A stretch of DNA of 56,724 bases from CABRXV01 sp900754955 (GCA_902475005.1 CABRXV010000003.1:1-56724), one strand, 5' to 3'; counted from the stretch's first letter, positions 34,863 to 44,390 are shown. Numbers and translations: made by a program. Notes: generated from the letters alone by a model not told the origin.

Positions 34863-35546
34863 TTGGGTTCGTTTCTCAGGCGCGCAGGTGAGCTTGCGCT
34901 CAGAAACAAGGCGGTCATCATCTTCGCGGTGTGCGTCATCGTGTTCATCGAGCTGCTCGAAGAGGTGCTCGAGGGTGACCTGATGAAGCTCGACGTTTTG
35001 GCGCACGCTGTGTTCGTGGATACGCTGCGCGCCGATTGGCTGACGCCGACGATGGAGAGCTTCTCGGCGCTCGCCACGCCGGTGTCGCTCATCGTGTTTC
35101 TTGTGGTGATCGCGGGCTTTGCGCCGGGGCGGCGGCCGGGGCTGTGCTGTGCGGTCAACCTGGTGCTCGTGGTGGTGCTCAACCAGCTGCTCAAGTTTCT
35201 CGTGCAGCGTCCGCGCCCCGAGGGCATCGGTCTTGTGCCTGAGACGGGCTTCAGCTTCCCGTCGGGGCACTCGATGGTTGCGATGGCGTTCTTCGGTCTG
35301 CTCGTGTGGCTGATCTGGCATTATGAACGCGATCGCACGATGCGCATCGTGTGCTGCGCGGCGCTGTCGGTCGCCATCGTGATGGTGGGCGCAAGCCGCA
35401 TCTACCTCGGCGTGCACTACGCGTCCGACGTGATCGGGGGTTTCTGCGTTTCCCTCGCGTGGCTCGCCATCTACACGCGCGTGTTCGCGCCGTTGCTGCT
35501 CGACGAGCGTGAAAACGCGCGCGAGGGCGCCCGCGAAGAGGCATGA
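34863..35546 (+). CDS. PAP2-family membrane phosphatase
   Basis: About 227 residues with six membrane segments and the three phosphatase motifs: KFLVQRPRP, PSGHS and SRIYLGVHYASDVIGG. Family members dephosphorylate undecaprenyl diphosphate, phosphatidate or phosphatidylglycerol phosphate. The start is uncertain: TTG 34863 follows GAGGTG, while a GTG at 34770 would add a poorly conserved 31 residues. It stands next to the UppS/CdsA/Dxr block, so recycling of undecaprenyl diphosphate is attractive but unproven. It is on the plus strand after the surface protein. Confidence 0.88.
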   Translation: MGSFLRRAGELALRNKAVIIFAVCVIVFIELLEEVLEGDLMKLDVLAHAVFVDTLRADWLTPTMESFSALATPVSLIVFLVVIAGFAPGRRPGLCCAVNLVLVVVLNQLLKFLVQRPRPEGIGLVPETGFSFPSGHSMVAMAFFGLLVWLIWHYERDRTMRIVCCAALSVAIVMVGASRIYLGVHYASDVIGGFCVSLAWLAIYTRVFAPLLLDERENAREGAREEA

Positions 35547-35684
35547 GGGTTTCGGGGTTTTCCTTCTGGCGAACGGGTCGGCAGGTGTTGCTGTCGCAGC
35601 GCTTTCCTATAATGGCGCCTGAGCAACCGAACCAACCGTCATCCATCGAACCGAAGCGTCGTCTTCGGGACAGGAAGTTTCAAC

Positions 35685-36884
35685 ATGGACATACTGATAA
35701 CGATCGTCTGCGCCACGGTGGTGATCGGCTTCATCGTGCTCATCCACGAAGGTGGCCACTACCTTGCGGCGCGCGCATTCGGCGTGCGTGTGAGCGAGTT
35801 CATGCTCGGTCTGCCCGGCCCGAGCATCGGCTTCACGCGCGGCGGCACCCGTTTCGGCGTCACGGCCGTTCCGCTCGGCGGATACGCGCGCATCTGCGGT
35901 ATGGAGGCGGGCGAGATGAGTCCGCATCTCAAGAGCGTGCTCGCGGCGCTCTACGAGCGCGGCACGACGACGATCGGCGAGGTGGCCGCCGCCTGCGGCA
36001 TCTCCGACGACGAGGCGTTCGAAGCGCTCGAGGAGCTCGTCGAGTGGGGCAGCGCGACGGGCCCTGCGAAGGGCGATCCCGAGGACGTGTACCGCGCTGT
36101 GGCAACGACGGCCCCGAAGGCGCGTCGCGCCCGCCGCACCCGCGCCAAGAGGCGCACCGTGCCGATCGCCGCGCCTGAGGTGGGCGCTGCGCTGCAGGCG
36201 TCCGATTGCACCGTCGTCCACGCGGAGCCGGGCGCCGCTGCCGCCGCTTCCGCTTACGCGCTCGGTGAGCCGCGCCCCGTCGCTGACCCCGACGCGCTCT
36301 TCGCCGCCGAATACTCCCAGCAGTACCGTGCGCTGCCGTTCTGGAAGCGCTCGGTCATTTTGCTCGCAGGCGTGGCGGTGAACCTCCTGTTCGCCGTGCT
36401 CGCCTTCATCGTGATCTACTCGGTCATCGGGATCGACCTGCAGAATACCGAGACGGGCGAGGTGTTCCACTTCAACGCAACGCCTCTGCAGTCGATCCAG
36501 GCGGGTTTCATGTACATCGTTGCGGTGGTGCAGGCGGTCGCGGGGCTTTTCAACCCCGCCACGGCGGCCGACACGGTGTCGCAGTCGAGTTCGATCGTGG
36601 GCATCGCCGTGATGTCGCGCGACTTCTTCGAGGCGGGGTTCGTCTACGCGCTCGAGTTCACGGCCATGATCTCGGTGTCGGTGGGCATCATGAACCTCAT
36701 CCCCATTCCGCCGCTCGACGGCGGGCGCTTCGTGGTGGAAATCATCCAGAAGATCAGGCGCAAGCCCGTCTCGGCCAAGGCGCTCGGCTACGCGTCGTGG
36801 GTGGGCGTGGGCCTCTTCCTCGTGTTTTTCGCTATCATGGTCAACCAGGACATTCAGCGGTTCATATTCGGGAACTGGGGGTAG
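35685..36884 (+). CDS. rseP: Site-2 protease (RseP/MmpA type) lacking a recognisable PDZ domain
   Basis: 399 residues. The M50 zinc site HEGGHYLAAR is in the first membrane helix and the second ligand motif is in MNLIPIPPLDGGRF. The usual PLGGYARI stretch is followed by a soluble insertion (about 72-200) that begins like a winged helix (SVLAALYERGTTTIGEVAAA, GISDDEAFEALEELVEWG) and continues as an Ala/Arg-rich linker. The PDZ domain normally placed after KRSVILLAGVAVNLLFAVLA is reduced to about 25 residues. The enzyme would cleave transmembrane anti-sigma factors or signal peptides. It lies between the accessory insertion and ispG, in the usual family position. Confidence 0.88.
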   Translation: MDILITIVCATVVIGFIVLIHEGGHYLAARAFGVRVSEFMLGLPGPSIGFTRGGTRFGVTAVPLGGYARICGMEAGEMSPHLKSVLAALYERGTTTIGEVAAACGISDDEAFEALEELVEWGSATGPAKGDPEDVYRAVATTAPKARRARRTRAKRRTVPIAAPEVGAALQASDCTVVHAEPGAAAAASAYALGEPRPVADPDALFAAEYSQQYRALPFWKRSVILLAGVAVNLLFAVLAFIVIYSVIGIDLQNTETGEVFHFNATPLQSIQAGFMYIVAVVQAVAGLFNPATAADTVSQSSSIVGIAVMSRDFFEAGFVYALEFTAMISVSVGIMNLIPIPPLDGGRFVVEIIQKIRRKPVSAKALGYASWVGVGLFLVFFAIMVNQDIQRFIFGNWG

Positions 36885-36890
36885 GCGAAC

Positions 36891-37943
36891 ATGGCGAGCA
36901 GAACCCGTCAGGTGATGGTGGGCGCGGTGCCGCTCGGCGGCGGTGCGCCCGTGGTGGTGCAGTCGATGCTCAATGCGCCCGCGAAGGACGTGGCGGCGAA
37001 CCTCGCGCAGATCGAGGCGCTCGCGCAGGCGGGCTGCGAAGTGGTGCGCATGGCCGTGCCGCATCGCGATTGCCTTGACGCGTTCGCGGCGGTGTGCGCG
37101 GAGTCGCCTCTGCCCGTGGTGGCCGACGTGCACTTCGACGCGCAGATCGCCATCGAGGCGGCTCGTCGCGGCGCGGCCAAGCTGCGCATCAACCCCGGCA
37201 ACATCGGTGGACTCGCCAAGACCGACGCCGTGATCAACGCGGCGGGCGAGGCGGGCATCCCCATCCGCATCGGCGTGAACGCGGGCTCGCTCGACGGAAC
37301 GCTTGCAGCGCGCGACGATTTGACGCTGCCGCAAAAGCTCGCGGCGTCGGCGGCCGATTACGTGCGCTACTTCGAGGACGAGCGCGGCTTTCGCGACATC
37401 GTCGTATCGGCCAAAGCGCATGACGTGCGGGCCACCATCGAGACGTACCGCCTGCTCGCGCGTGAGATTCCGCAGGTGCCGCTTCACATCGGCGTGACGG
37501 AGGCGGGCACTGCCTTCCAGGGCGTCATCAAGTCGGCGTGCGGTTTGGGCGTGCTGCTCGAACAGGGCATCGGCGACACGCTGCGCATCTCGCTCACCGA
37601 CGACCCGGTGCTCGAGGTGCGCGCCTGCTGGACGCTGCTTGCGGCGCTCGACCTGCGTCGCCGCGCGCCCGAGCTCATCAGCTGCCCGACGTGCGGGCGG
37701 TGCCAGGTGAACCTCATCGAGCTGGCGAAGCAGGTGGAGGGCAAGATCGCCGATCTGCAGAAACCGCTCAAGGTGGCCGTCATGGGGTGTGTGGTGAACG
37801 GGCCGGGTGAGGCTGCCGACGCCGACATCGGCGTGGCGTGCGGAGACGGCTCGGGTGTTGTGTTCGCGCATGGTAAAATCGTTCGGAAAGTCGATGAGTC
37901 ATCGATCGTCGATGCGTTGATGGAGGAGATAGAGAAACTATGA
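36891..37943 (+). CDS. ispG: 4-hydroxy-3-methylbut-2-en-1-yl diphosphate synthase
   Basis: 350 residues, the normal bacterial two-domain length. Sixth enzyme of the MEP pathway, reducing the cyclic diphosphate with a [4Fe-4S] cluster. Cluster ligands are in LISCPTCGRCQ and VMGCVVNGPGEA, with the fourth ligand a Glu. The TIM-barrel start has VVVQSMLNAPAKDV and ADVHFDAQIAIEAA. Its TGA overlaps the ATG of proS (ATGA), so the two are translationally coupled. Confidence 0.97.
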   Translation: MASRTRQVMVGAVPLGGGAPVVVQSMLNAPAKDVAANLAQIEALAQAGCEVVRMAVPHRDCLDAFAAVCAESPLPVVADVHFDAQIAIEAARRGAAKLRINPGNIGGLAKTDAVINAAGEAGIPIRIGVNAGSLDGTLAARDDLTLPQKLAASAADYVRYFEDERGFRDIVVSAKAHDVRATIETYRLLAREIPQVPLHIGVTEAGTAFQGVIKSACGLGVLLEQGIGDTLRISLTDDPVLEVRACWTLLAALDLRRRAPELISCPTCGRCQVNLIELAKQVEGKIADLQKPLKVAVMGCVVNGPGEAADADIGVACGDGSGVVFAHGKIVRKVDESSIVDALMEEIEKL

Positions 37944-39697
37944 CAACGGTACTGCGTATGAGCACCCTGTATGCTCCCACGCTCAAGGAGGATCCCGCCG
38001 ACGCGGAGATCGCCAGCCATCGCCTGCTGCTGCGCGCGGGCATGATCCGCAAGACAGCGTCGGGCGTGTACACGTTCCTGCCGCTCGGCCAGCGCGTGCT
38101 CGCGAAGGTGGAGAACATCGTGCGCGAGGAGATGGACGCCATCGGCGCCCAGGAGATCATGATGCCGGCGCTGCAGCCGGCGGAGCTGTGGCACGAGAGC
38201 GGCCGCTGGAACGACTACGGCCCCGAGCTCATGCGCCTGGTCGACCGTCACGACCACGGCTTCTGCCTCGGGCCCACCCACGAGGAGCTCATCACGTCGC
38301 TCGTGCGCAACGAGCTGCGTTCCTACAAGCAGCTGCCCACGACGCTCTACCAGATCCAGGTGAAGTTCCGCGATGAGATTCGCCCGCGTTTCGGGCTTCT
38401 GCGCTCGCGCGAGTTCATCATGAAGGACGCGTACAGCTTCCATGCGACGCAGGAGTCGCTGCAGGAGACCTACGACGACATGAGCGGCGCGTACGGGCGC
38501 ATCTGCGAGCGCTGCGGGCTTGATTACCGTCCCGTCGAGGCCGACTCCGGTCAGATCGGCGGCAAGGTGACCACCGAATTCATGGCGCTGGCCGAGGCGG
38601 GCGAGGCCGAGCTCGTGCACTGCACATGCGGCTATGCGGCCAACACCGAGGCGGGCGCCTGCGTGGCGCACCCGACGGTGTACGAGGTGGACGCCATGGA
38701 GAAGATCTCCACGCCAGGCATCCACACGATCGAGGAGCTCGCGGAGTTCCTCGGCATTCCCGAGTCGTCCACGGTCAAGGCGCTTTCGGGCAAGGACGCC
38801 GACGGCAAGCTCGTCGTGCTGTTCGTGCCAGGTGACCACGAGCTCAACGAGATCAAGGCGCTGCGCGAGATCGAGGGCTTCGAGCTGCTGACCGATGAGG
38901 AGATGCTTGCATTCGGCCTGCACAAGGGCTCGATGGGCCCGGTGGGCCTGCCTGCGGGCGCGCGCGTTGTGGCCGATGAGAGCCTCAAGACGGTTCCGCA
39001 GTGGGTCGTCGGTGCCAACGAAGAGGGCTTCCACTACGTGGGCGCGCGCCTCGGCGAGGACTTCCAGGTGGACCAGTGGGCCGACTTGTGCGTGGTGAAG
39101 CCGGGCGACAGCTGTCCCGAGTGCGGACTTCCGCTCGGCGGCGCGCGCGGCATCGAGGTGTCGCAGGTGTTCCAGCTCGGCGACAAGTACTCGCGCTCGA
39201 TGGGCGCCACCTACCACGACGAGGACGGCGTGGAGCACCCCTTCATCATGGGCTGCTACGGCGTGGGCGTGTCGCGCACGCTGGCCGCTGTGGTTGAGCA
39301 GCACAACGACGAGTACGGCATCCAGTGGCCGCTCTCAGTTGCGCCGGCGCACATCTGCGTGGTGCCGCTCACCGTGGGCGACGATACCGTGCAGCCGGCT
39401 GCCGAGCGTCTGGCGAAGCAGCTCGCCGAGCTCGGGTTCGAAGTGGTCATCGACGATCGCGGCGAGCGCGCGGGCGTGAAGTTTGCCGACGCCGACCTCA
39501 TCGGCTGGCCGCTGCAGATCGTTGTGGGCAAGCGCGGTCTCGCCGAGAACAAGGTCGAGGTCAAGCTGCGCCGCACGGGCGAGAAGAAGGACGTCGATCT
39601 GGCGTCGATCGCCGAGCTCATGAGCTTCGCGGCGCGCCGCAAGAAGGCGATCGCAGCCACGGCGGGTGCCGGCGTGTTCGACGCGATCTTCGGCTAG
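37940..39697 (+). CDS. proS: Prolyl-tRNA synthetase, bacterial type with editing domain
   Basis: 585 residues. Class II synthetase motifs include MPALQPAELWHESGRWNDYG, GPTHEELITSLV, QIQVKFRDEIRPRFGLLRSR and EFIMKDAYSFH. An INS editing domain (about 240-390) contains the SSTVKALSGK region that removes Ala-tRNA(Pro). The C-terminal anticodon-binding domain follows GCYGVGVSRTLAA. It overlaps ispG by four bases and ends with its own terminator. Confidence 0.98.
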   Translation: MTTVLRMSTLYAPTLKEDPADAEIASHRLLLRAGMIRKTASGVYTFLPLGQRVLAKVENIVREEMDAIGAQEIMMPALQPAELWHESGRWNDYGPELMRLVDRHDHGFCLGPTHEELITSLVRNELRSYKQLPTTLYQIQVKFRDEIRPRFGLLRSREFIMKDAYSFHATQESLQETYDDMSGAYGRICERCGLDYRPVEADSGQIGGKVTTEFMALAEAGEAELVHCTCGYAANTEAGACVAHPTVYEVDAMEKISTPGIHTIEELAEFLGIPESSTVKALSGKDADGKLVVLFVPGDHELNEIKALREIEGFELLTDEEMLAFGLHKGSMGPVGLPAGARVVADESLKTVPQWVVGANEEGFHYVGARLGEDFQVDQWADLCVVKPGDSCPECGLPLGGARGIEVSQVFQLGDKYSRSMGATYHDEDGVEHPFIMGCYGVGVSRTLAAVVEQHNDEYGIQWPLSVAPAHICVVPLTVGDDTVQPAAERLAKQLAELGFEVVIDDRGERAGVKFADADLIGWPLQIVVGKRGLAENKVEVKLRRTGEKKDVDLASIAELMSFAARRKKAIAATAGAGVFDAIFG

Positions 39698-39721
39698 GCG
39701 TCTCTGACGGATCGATTGTTC

Positions 39722-39756
39722 GGCCCGCGGCTCCTGCAATGAGCTGCGGGCCTTTT
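39722..39756 (+). terminator. Terminator after proS
   Basis: Arms 39722-39733 and 39741-39752 pair at 11 of 12 with one G-T, a seven-base loop and TTTT. Confidence 0.85.
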
Positions 39757-39828
39757 GCTGGGCGGTGCCATGCGGCGTGCCGGGGGCGCGCGGAGCGCGG
39801 CATCGCGGTTTCACGGAGGAGGAGTGCG

Positions 39829-40470
39829 GTGGAGTATCCCTATGCGGGCGTGCTGTTCGATCTGGACGGCACTCTGTTGGACACTCAGGGGATCATCCTC
39901 GAGTCGTTTCACCATGCGGTGAAGAAGGTGCTCGGGCGCGACTACCCCGACGGGGTGCTCGCGCGCAAGATCGGCCAGCCCCTCGCGGTGCAGATGTGGG
40001 ATTTCACCGACGATGCGGAAGAGCACGACGAGCTGCTGCGCGTCTACCGCGCGTACAACGAGGCCGTCCACGACGAGGCCGTGCGCGCCTTTCCGGGCGT
40101 GGCGGAGGTGGCGAGCGAATTGCGCGGGCGTGGCGTGCGCCTCGGAGTGGTCACCTCGAAACGGCATGCGCTCGCCGCACGCGGGCTGGAGGTGTGCGGC
40201 ATCGCCGAGAGCTTCGAGTTCGTGATCGGCTCGGACGACTGCGAGGCGCACAAACCCGATCCCGGCCCGGTGCTGCACGGCTGCAAGCTGCTCGGCCTCG
40301 ATCCGGGGGTGTGCCTCTACGTGGGGGACAGCCCCTACGACCTGCAGGCCGGCAACGCCGCCGGCTGCGACACGGCCGCCGTGCTCTGGGGCGTGTTCTG
40401 CGAGGACGCGCTGCGCGCCGAGCACCCCGTCTACGTGCTGCGAGAAATGCGCGAGCTGCTTACCCTGTAG
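39829..40470 (+). CDS. HAD-family phosphatase (phosphoglycolate phosphatase / PpaX-like)
   Basis: 213 residues with all HAD motifs: VLFDLDGTLLDT (nucleophile and acid Asp), LGVVTSKRH (motif II), KPDPGPVLHG (Lys, motif III) and YVGDSPYDLQAG (motif IV). A helical cap lies between motifs I and II (C1 type). Likely substrates are phosphoglycolate or pyrophosphate; sequence alone does not decide. GTG 39829 is chosen for the GGAGGAGG just before it, although the frame is open much further upstream inside proS. Confidence 0.9.
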   Translation: MEYPYAGVLFDLDGTLLDTQGIILESFHHAVKKVLGRDYPDGVLARKIGQPLAVQMWDFTDDAEEHDELLRVYRAYNEAVHDEAVRAFPGVAEVASELRGRGVRLGVVTSKRHALAARGLEVCGIAESFEFVIGSDDCEAHKPDPGPVLHGCKLLGLDPGVCLYVGDSPYDLQAGNAAGCDTAAVLWGVFCEDALRAEHPVYVLREMRELLTL

Positions 40471-40555
40471 CGGAGTCTTCGTCCGTGCAATGCGAGACCG
40501 TTTGCCTGTTGCTTGTTGCTGGGTGTGCAATTCACGCGCCCAGGTCAATTGCGTG

Positions 40556-41467
40556 CTATTCGCTCGCGATGCTTGATTCCATGCTGGGGAATGTTGCCTG
40601 AGCTTCTGCAAGGAACAGCCTCAGTGCTCGATTCTCATTCGCCGTCTTGTACGCAAGCGAGATCTCTTGGAACGCGGGGTTCGCCATGGGGCGAATCTCG
40701 ATGCCTGGGAAGGTGACGAATCTGCTCACCATAAAGTCGGGGATGGCGAAATAGCCGTCGAGTTCCACCACGAGAGCTGCGGCGATTTCCAGCTCGTCTG
40801 CTTCGACGATCTTGCGCGGATGGTAGCCCGCATTGCCGATGAGACTGTTCATGAACACGCTCGTAGCGCGATCCTTGAGGCAGATGAGCGGGCTGCCCTC
40901 CAGATCGTCGGGTCCGATGGCCCCGCCTTTTGCTTTTCGCGCTCGCTCGCTTGCGAGTGCGATGAAGATCTCCTCGCGTCGTAATGCGATATAGGAGAGC
41001 TCGCCTTTGTCGTCGTAGGCAGAGGCGGGAAGAAATCCCACGTCGAACGAACCGTCGAGCAGCCCGCGGACGATGCCGCGTGGCTTTTCGGTTTCGTAGG
41101 TGATTTTGATTTTGGGATGCTTGTTCTGGAGCTTCGTTGCGATAGGGATGATGTACCGGTCGACGCCGAGGTTGAGCATGCTGATCCTCAGCGGCTTTGC
41201 GGGGTCGCGCTGTTGGGCGCGGGCGTGTTCGACGAGGGCGTCGTATTTGGCGACGATCTGCTGGAACGCCGCGTAGGCGTCCTCGCCGAGGGGCGTGAGG
41301 GAAAGACCCTTGGTCGAACGAACGAGCAGGCGTGCACCGATTTCGTCTTCGACCGCTTTGACGTGCTTGCTCAGCACGGGCTGGGTAACGTAGGTTCGCT
41401 CTGCTGCAGCAGTGAAGCTGCCCGCTTCGGCAACGGCTACGAATTCCCTGATATGCTCGATGCGCAT
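40556..41467 (-). CDS. LysR-family regulator divergent from the molybdoenzyme operon
   Basis: 303 residues: an N-terminal winged helix (FVAVAEAGSFTAAAERTYVT, QPVLSKHVKAVEDEIG) and a periplasmic-binding-like effector domain (about 90-295, beginning RISMLNLGVDRYIIP). LysR regulators usually control the gene they face and sense a pathway substrate or product. AAAGGAG precedes the ATG. The 211-base divergent spacer is AT-richer than its surroundings. The likely effector is the substrate of the molybdoenzyme, perhaps a phenolic compound; that is inference. Confidence 0.92.
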   Translation of the reverse strand: MRIEHIREFVAVAEAGSFTAAAERTYVTQPVLSKHVKAVEDEIGARLLVRSTKGLSLTPLGEDAYAAFQQIVAKYDALVEHARAQQRDPAKPLRISMLNLGVDRYIIPIATKLQNKHPKIKITYETEKPRGIVRGLLDGSFDVGFLPASAYDDKGELSYIALRREEIFIALASERARKAKGGAIGPDDLEGSPLICLKDRATSVFMNSLIGNAGYHPRKIVEADELEIAAALVVELDGYFAIPDFMVSRFVTFPGIEIRPMANPAFQEISLAYKTANENRALRLFLAEAQATFPSMESSIASE

Positions 41468-41678
41468 GATATGTGACTCCTTTCCCTAAATCACCTGTTC
41501 ATACTCACTTTATTCTATTTCGGCATGATGTCTATGACAACAAAGATCTAACAGTTTGCGTTTTCGCCTACTACCATGTTTGGAAGAGGACGCGATCCCG
41601 GGACAAGTCCTCGCAACACGATTCCGCGCGTCCAGATAGGGGCGCGGGGTGCGAGAGCTATTGCAAGGAGGGAGAGCC
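41468..41678. promoter_or_regulatory. Divergent LysR/molybdoenzyme control region
   Basis: The 211-base spacer is AT-rich for this genome around 41500-41580 and should hold both promoters and the LysR site. Candidate boxes are weak: TATTCT near 41510 and TTGCG near 41555. I cannot fix a T-N11-A operator with confidence. Confidence 0.45.
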
Positions 41679-44390
41679 ATGCCGCAAGAGAGAACGGCTT
41701 CGGGAACACCTGTCATGAATCCCTTCGGTGGCAACGCGGAAGAGTCTCAGGGTTCTGTCGAGGGTGCGTGCAGCACCGAGGAGGCCTTTGCGCGTGCGGA
41801 GAAGCAGGGTCATCTGCCAGGGGAGAAAACCGTCTACAAGGCAACGGGCATGAATTCGTTCGGCATCGGGGCCAATGTGGCGGAGGTCGATGTCAAAGAC
41901 GACCGCATCGTGCGCGTGCGTCCTATGCGTTACGACAAGGAATATCCTGCCGAGTACCTGAAGCCTTGGACGATCAAGGCGCGGGGGAGCGAGTTTCATG
42001 CGTCGATGAAGGCGCTGCTTCCGCCGTATGCCTATGCGTACAAAAACAGAGTCTATTCTAAGAACAGAATTCTCTATCCGTACAAGCGCGTCGACTGGGA
42101 TCCGGACGGCGATCGCCATCCTGAAAATCGAGGCAAGAGCAAGTTCGTGCGGATCTCCTGGGATGAGGCGACCGATCTCATCGCGAGCGAAATCAGGCGC
42201 GTAATCGACACCTACGGGCTGCCTTCGATCTTCGTGCAAGGCGACGGTCACGGAGAGACGAAGGTTATCCATGCTTCCCATGGCTGCAATACGCGTCTTA
42301 TGAATTTGCTCGGCGACGATTGGACCTATCAGGCGCGTCAACCCGACTCGTGGGAAGGCTGGTACTGGGGTGCCAAGCACATGTGGGGACAGGATCCGCT
42401 CGGCCAGTTCGATATGGGAAATCTGCTGCTCGACATTGCCGAGAACACCGACATGCTGCTGTTCTGGGGCTGCGACATGGAGACGACGCCGTGGGGCTGG
42501 CAGGGTCAGATTCCCAGCCAGTACTGCTTCTGGCTTACCGAGATCGGCGTTCAGCAAGTGTACGTGTGCCCCGACCTCAACTACGGTGCCGCTGTCCATT
42601 CCGACAAGTGGATCCCTGTGCTGCCTAACACCGATGCTGCTCTGCAGGCCGCCATCGCGTATGTGTGGATGACCGAGGACCTCTACGACAAGGACTACAT
42701 CGCAACGCATGCCGACGGATTCGATTGGTTCGAGTACTACATCCTCGGCAAGGAGGACGGCCAGCCTAAGACGCCCGAGTGGGCGGCGCCCATCTGCGGC
42801 GTTCCGTCGCGTCAGATCAAGGCGCTCGCGCATCAGTGGGCGCGTCGTCGCACGAGCATTGCGCATGGCAACGGCGGGTCTTTCATCCGGTCGACATACT
42901 CGCATGAGCCTGCGCGATTCGAGGTGGCCCTCATGACCATGATGGGACTCGGCAAGCCAGGGCGAAACGTCGTCAAGTTCATCGAGTGGTACATGTACGG
43001 CCTACCTTCCCAGCAGCCCGCTCCGTGCTACTCGTCGAACATGATCGTGGGCGACGCCTATCATGGCTGGGATTTCAAGGAGACGAAGTCGTCGCTTCCC
43101 AAGACGCTCGTGCCCAAGGCAATCCTCGGAGACTACACCGCCGAGAATCCGCTCACCTGGAAGGGCTACACGGTGTGTTCGTGGCCGCGCGAGAACCAGT
43201 TCGTCACCTACCAGTACCCCATCCCTGGCGCTCAGGAGCTGCATCTCATTTGGACTGACACGCCCTGCTGGACCACGTGCTGGAACGGCGGCAACAGCAT
43301 GGTCGATGCGCTGCGCAGCGAGAAGATCGAATGCGTCATCGCCCAGCATCCCTGGATGGAGAACGACTGCCTGTTTGCGGACATCCTTCTGCCCATCAAT
43401 ACGAAGTACGAGGAAGAAGACATCGGCCAGGACAACGGCGCGGCTCCCTTCGGCCTCATCTACTACGAGGGCATGGCGGTCAATCCGCTCGGCGAGTCGA
43501 AGAGCGACTACGAAGCCGTCGGCGAGGTGGCCAAGAAGCTCGGCGTCTATGACGAGTACGTGGGTGGAAAGACGGTGAAGGAGTGGGTCAAGGTCGGCTT
43601 CGACGGTGCCGAGACTCCCGACCCGATCACCTTCGAGGAGTTCATGGAGAAGGGCTACTATGCTGCGCCCACCATGGAGAACTGGGAAGATCTGCCGCGT
43701 GGATTCGGGCCGTTCTGCGAAGACCCCGAGGGCCATCCGCTTCAGACGCCGACGGGGAAGGTGGAGTTCTACTCGACGGGGCTGGCGAAACATTTCCCCG
43801 ACGACGACGAACGGCCCGTCGTGCCGCACTTCATCCCGTATGGCAAGCGCCATCAGGAGAGCTTGCTGCACCCGCGTTCCGAGGAGTATCCGTTCCTCAT
43901 CGTGTCCAATCATCCCCGCTGGCGCATCCATGCCAACATGGACGACATTCCCTGGATCAGGGAGATTCCGACTTGCAAGATGAAGGGTCCTGATGGGTAT
44001 ATGTACGAGCCCGTTTGGATCAATCCGCAGGACGCCGAGCCCCTCGGAATCAAGTCGGGCGACATCGTGAAGATCTACAACGACCGCGGATGGGTGCTTG
44101 GCGGCGCATGGGTGACCGAGCGCATCAGGACGCACACGGTTTATCAGGACCACGGCGCGCGTCTCGATCCGATCGAGCCCGGCGTGTCGGATCGCGGCGG
44201 TGCGAACAACTTGATCGCGCCGACGAAAACCACGTCGAAGAACGCGGCAGGTGAGGTGACGAGCGGCTTCCTCGTGAACATCGAGAAGGTGGACGTGTTC
44301 GAGCTTGCCGCGCAGTATCCCGAGGCGTTCGGGCGTCCGTACGATCCCGCCGAGGGCGTGGAGATTTCGAGCTGGATGCAGGAGGATTAG
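41679..44390 (+). CDS. Molybdopterin oxidoreductase, transhydroxylase / catechol-dehydroxylase-like catalytic subunit
   Basis: 903 residues, DMSO-reductase superfamily. No twin-arginine signal and no N-terminal cysteine cluster, so it is cytoplasmic and carries no Fe-S centre of its own, as in pyrogallol transhydroxylase. RQPDSWEGWYWG (Asp223, Ser224) is the likely Mo-ligand Ser with its neighbouring Asp, and GDGHGETK (His191) the likely active-site His, as in the Pelobacter enzyme. LLFWGCDMETTPWGW and HPWMENDCLFADILLP are typical pterin-binding and family regions. Together with the Fe-S subunit, MFS transporters and LysR it matches the soluble class of gut actinobacterial catechol dehydroxylases, which remove a ring hydroxyl from dietary or host catechols. 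AAGGAGGGAGA precedes the ATG. The actual substrate cannot be told. Confidence 0.88.
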   Translation: MPQERTASGTPVMNPFGGNAEESQGSVEGACSTEEAFARAEKQGHLPGEKTVYKATGMNSFGIGANVAEVDVKDDRIVRVRPMRYDKEYPAEYLKPWTIKARGSEFHASMKALLPPYAYAYKNRVYSKNRILYPYKRVDWDPDGDRHPENRGKSKFVRISWDEATDLIASEIRRVIDTYGLPSIFVQGDGHGETKVIHASHGCNTRLMNLLGDDWTYQARQPDSWEGWYWGAKHMWGQDPLGQFDMGNLLLDIAENTDMLLFWGCDMETTPWGWQGQIPSQYCFWLTEIGVQQVYVCPDLNYGAAVHSDKWIPVLPNTDAALQAAIAYVWMTEDLYDKDYIATHADGFDWFEYYILGKEDGQPKTPEWAAPICGVPSRQIKALAHQWARRRTSIAHGNGGSFIRSTYSHEPARFEVALMTMMGLGKPGRNVVKFIEWYMYGLPSQQPAPCYSSNMIVGDAYHGWDFKETKSSLPKTLVPKAILGDYTAENPLTWKGYTVCSWPRENQFVTYQYPIPGAQELHLIWTDTPCWTTCWNGGNSMVDALRSEKIECVIAQHPWMENDCLFADILLPINTKYEEEDIGQDNGAAPFGLIYYEGMAVNPLGESKSDYEAVGEVAKKLGVYDEYVGGKTVKEWVKVGFDGAETPDPITFEEFMEKGYYAAPTMENWEDLPRGFGPFCEDPEGHPLQTPTGKVEFYSTGLAKHFPDDDERPVVPHFIPYGKRHQESLLHPRSEEYPFLIVSNHPRWRIHANMDDIPWIREIPTCKMKGPDGYMYEPVWINPQDAEPLGIKSGDIVKIYNDRGWVLGGAWVTERIRTHTVYQDHGARLDPIEPGVSDRGGANNLIAPTKTTSKNAAGEVTSGFLVNIEKVDVFELAAQYPEAFGRPYDPAEGVEISSWMQED

